64,000 nt of DNA from the NCBI GenBank assembly GCA_026984455.1, contig JALSSC010000013.1, positions 1 to 64,000 on the forward strand. Direction: 5' to 3'. Position 1 is the stretch's first letter, and every line of letters begins with the position of its first letter. The notes beneath the pieces are model-generated. The model was not told the DNA's origin. It ran no database searches and saw only the letters and a list, made by a program, of their open reading frames with translations. Made by a program: the position numbers and the translations under genes. Below, one piece after another: positions 62,151-64,000 of this stretch. The DNA comes from Chromatiaceae bacterium (GTDB taxonomy: Bacteria > Pseudomonadota > Gammaproteobacteria > Chromatiales > Chromatiaceae).

Positions 62151-62648
62151 ATGAACATCATCCGATTATTGATTGTTTCCCTCACTTTTGGTTCACTGCC
62201 TGCGTGGTGTGGCGAGCAGGAACAGGCCCTGTTCGCCGCCGCCGCGGCGGGCCGGATCGAGGCCGTCCGCGAACTCCTCGATCAGGGGGTGGACGTGGAC
62301 GCCAAGGACGGCAAGGGGCGCACCCCCCTGATCCGGGCGGCGGCCGCAGGCAACAGTCGCACCCTGCGTCTGCTCCTGGCCGCCGGCGCGGACCCGAATG
62401 CCGTGGATGCCCGTGGGCGCAGCGCGCTGATGGAGGCCGCGGCCTTCGGTGCCCTGGGCAACGTCCGTCTGCTGTTGGCCCTGGGGGCCGACCCGAACCT
62501 CAAGGACCGCTCCGGACTCTCGGCCCTCGCCCTCGCCAAACGCGCCGGTCAGGGGGCGGTGGAGGAGGCCCTCCGCCAGGCCGGGGCCAAGCCGGACGAG
62601 CCGGTGGACAAGAAGGCCCAGGTGCCCCCCAAGGGGACGAAAAAATAG
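62151..62648 (+). CDS. Secreted ankyrin-repeat protein
   Basis: This 165-residue protein has a signal peptide (IIRLLIVSLTFGSLPAWCGE) and about four ankyrin repeats (GRIEAVRELLDQGVDVDAKD; GKGRTPLIRAAAAGNSRTLR; GRSALMEAAAFGALGNVRLL; GLSALALAKRAGQGAVEEAL). It ends in a lysine-rich tail. It is probably a periplasmic protein-binding module; the partner is unknown. Confidence 0.82.
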   Translation: MNIIRLLIVSLTFGSLPAWCGEQEQALFAAAAAGRIEAVRELLDQGVDVDAKDGKGRTPLIRAAAAGNSRTLRLLLAAGADPNAVDARGRSALMEAAAFGALGNVRLLLALGADPNLKDRSGLSALALAKRAGQGAVEEALRQAGAKPDEPVDKKAQVPPKGTKK

Positions 62649-62741
62649 TCCTGTATTGGGCAACCTGTGATTCCCTTCAACGTTTCGAGGCTTCTTATAA
62701 ACTACGTTAAGAACGCCCACCAACCACAAGACAACCAAAAG

Positions 62742-62909
62742 ATGCTTCCTACAAAACCACGTCGCAAGCCGGATTTTTTCGCGGTCCTTGTCTTGGCCGT
62801 CACCCTCGGGGTCTCCGCCACCCTGGCCTACCAGCTCTATATCTACGGGGGTGGTGACGAATTGCCTTTGGCCCAGCACACCCCCCCGCCGAGTCTGGTG
62901 GGTGGCTGA
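62742..62909 (+). CDS. Small single-span membrane protein
   Basis: ATG at 62742 opens a 55-codon frame: a basic start (MLPTKPRRKPDF), one membrane helix (FAVLVLAVTLGVSATLAYQL) and a short proline-rich tail. An earlier start at 62667 is possible. No family was recognised. The composition is coherent for a real small protein. Confidence 0.5.
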   Translation: MLPTKPRRKPDFFAVLVLAVTLGVSATLAYQLYIYGGGDELPLAQHTPPPSLVGG

Positions 62910-62956
62910 CGGCGTCCGTCGGCGCAAGGCTTGGCCTTTCTTCCTGATTCAGCGAC

Positions 62957-63913
62957 TTGGGTGAGCGGCCTGCCAAGGTGACGGGACCCCTCCGGGTAGG
63001 GGTGGTGGGGGTGGGCTACCTCGGCCGTTTCCATGCCTTGATCTATGGGCGGATGCCCGGCGTGCAACTGCTCGGGGTGGTGGACCGGGACCCGGAGCGG
63101 GCCCGCAGTGTGGCCGCGGAGGCGGGTTGCCCGGCCTATGAGACCTGGGATCCCCTGCTCGACCGGGTGGATGCCGTCAGCCTCGTCGTGCCCACGAGCC
63201 TCCACCTGGAGGTGGCCCGGCCCTTCCTCGAACGCGGCATCCCCACCCTCCTGGAGAAACCCATCGCCGCCACCCGTGAACAAGGGCGCGAGATCGTGGC
63301 CCTGGCCGAGGCCGGCGGCACGCTGTTGCAGATCGGCCATCTCGAACGCTTCAACGCCGGGGTGATGGCCCTGGCCGGGCATATCCGCCGCCCGCGCTTC
63401 ATCGAGGCCCAACGCCTCGGGGTGTTTGTGGAGCGGGCGACCGACGTGGACGTGGTCTCCGACCTCATGATCCACGATATCGACATCATCCTCTCCCTGG
63501 TGGCGGCGCCCATCGCGCGTATCGATGCCGTCGGCACCCCGGTGCTCACCGACCACATCGACATCGCCAATGCCCGCCTGGAATTCGAGGACGGCAGCGT
63601 GGCCAACGTGGTGGCCAGTCGCGTCTCCACCAAACGCCTGCGGCAGATGCGCGTCTTCTCCGCGGAGGGTTATCTCTCTCTGGACTTCAACAGCGGTGAG
63701 ATCGAACGCGCCTATACCCGCCCTGGCCGGGACGGGGCGCGTGGCGAGATCGTGCGCGAATGTATCCAGACCCCTGGGGTGAAGCCCCTGGACGCCGAAC
63801 TCGCCGCCTTCGTCGAGGCGGTGCGCAACGGCGGCCGGCCCCTGGTGGACGGCCGGACAGGCCTGAAGGCCCTGGAAGTGGCGCTGGAGGTCAAGGCCCG
63901 TATCGGGGAGTGA
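62957..63913 (+). CDS. Gfo/Idh/MocA-family NAD(P)-dependent oxidoreductase
   Basis: This protein of about 310-318 residues has an N-terminal Rossmann fold (LRVGVVGVGYLGRFHALIYG, VVDRDPERARSVAAEAG) and the family motif LLEKPIAATREQG (EKP), with HLERFNAGV and the C-terminal sheet domain. The LERFN and DLMIHDIDIILSL pattern is seen in family members encoded near lpxA/lpxB, but those genes are not visible here. No ATG is available: TTG at 62957 or GTG at 62978. Confidence 0.82.
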   Translation: MGERPAKVTGPLRVGVVGVGYLGRFHALIYGRMPGVQLLGVVDRDPERARSVAAEAGCPAYETWDPLLDRVDAVSLVVPTSLHLEVARPFLERGIPTLLEKPIAATREQGREIVALAEAGGTLLQIGHLERFNAGVMALAGHIRRPRFIEAQRLGVFVERATDVDVVSDLMIHDIDIILSLVAAPIARIDAVGTPVLTDHIDIANARLEFEDGSVANVVASRVSTKRLRQMRVFSAEGYLSLDFNSGEIERAYTRPGRDGARGEIVRECIQTPGVKPLDAELAAFVEAVRNGGRPLVDGRTGLKALEVALEVKARIGE

Positions 63914-63971
63914 GCGGGAACGCCATCCGCCCCCCGTCCGGGCGGCCCGCAGAGTCCTCCGCACCCCGTAG

Positions 63972-63998
63972 GGCGGGAAAGCGACAGCGCATCCCGCC
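63972..63998. repeat. REP-like hairpin
   Basis: GGCGGGA (63972-63978) and TCCCGCC (63992-63998) flank AAGCGACAGCGCA, preceded by CGTAGG. This matches, from memory, the 'GTAGGGCGGG..AGCG..AGCG..CCCGCC' repeat scattered through many proteobacterial genomes. It lies at the window edge, so its extent is unknown. Confidence 0.5.
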
Positions 63999-64000
63999 GT

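Overview
The window is high-G+C DNA from a gammaproteobacterium that very probably fixes CO2. The main clue is a form II RuBisCO cluster (cbbM, cbbQ, cbbO) with a divergent cbbR. The rpoE-mucA-mucB-rseC-degP operon, the murA-hisG-hisD-hisC order, coq7, a YceI/cytochrome b561 pair and a cytochrome c'-like protein fit a chemolithoautotrophic, sulfur-oxidiser-like member of the Chromatiales and relatives. I cannot name the genus. I saw no rRNA, tRNA or CRISPR array.

Layout. 1-540: the start of a transposase, a gene scrap and a small inverted-repeat element. 541-4313: a frameshifted secreted protein, a DUF4956 membrane protein, coq7, a GlcF-like Fe-S protein and a thioredoxin-fold ferredoxin. 4994-11598: mtaB, a family-39 glycosyltransferase, a chemoreceptor-like protein, and a partner-switching set in which two STAS proteins flank a REC-PP2C-ATPase protein. 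11634-13851: a nitrobindin-like protein, a secreted metallo-beta-lactamase-fold enzyme and a histidine phosphatase. 13901-20658: tsaC/sua5, cbbO, cbbQ, cbbM and cbbR. 20834-28831: clpB with a sigma-32-type promoter, a fused 5-oxoprolinase bracketed by two inverted copies of the small element, and a coiled-coil nuclease-like protein. 28834-35325: a four-gene peptide ABC importer. 35420-36388: a small efflux protein and two small envelope proteins. 36641-41103: the envelope-stress sigma operon. 41459-45869: murA-hisGDC. 46188-49916: a Pho-box promoter, a PlcP-like phosphoesterase, an Agt-like glycosyltransferase and an OlsF-like acyltransferase; together these look like a phosphate-starvation lipid-remodelling locus. 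50312-58941: an HtrA protease, a diguanylate cyclase, a SPOR protein, a prfC-VWA-small protein operon, yceI and cytochrome b561. 59642-63913: a small secreted protein, a cytochrome, folA, apaH, an ankyrin protein and a Gfo/Idh oxidoreductase.

Three kinds of non-coding structure recur. Family A is a roughly 165-bp element with TATACCCGTC / GACGGGTATA ends, in about four copies plus a 26-bp minimal copy. Family R1 is a hairpin repeat in four gaps, one of them inside the rpoE-mucA junction, and two copies form perfect stems of different sequence. A single element at 59439-59532 has 21-bp perfect inverted ends. Many operon junctions are GTGA or ATGA stop-start overlaps. The most interesting functional reading is the plcP/agt/olsF-like locus with its Pho box. 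The next are the prfC-linked VWA protein without a MoxR partner and the STAS-phosphatase/kinase-STAS cluster.
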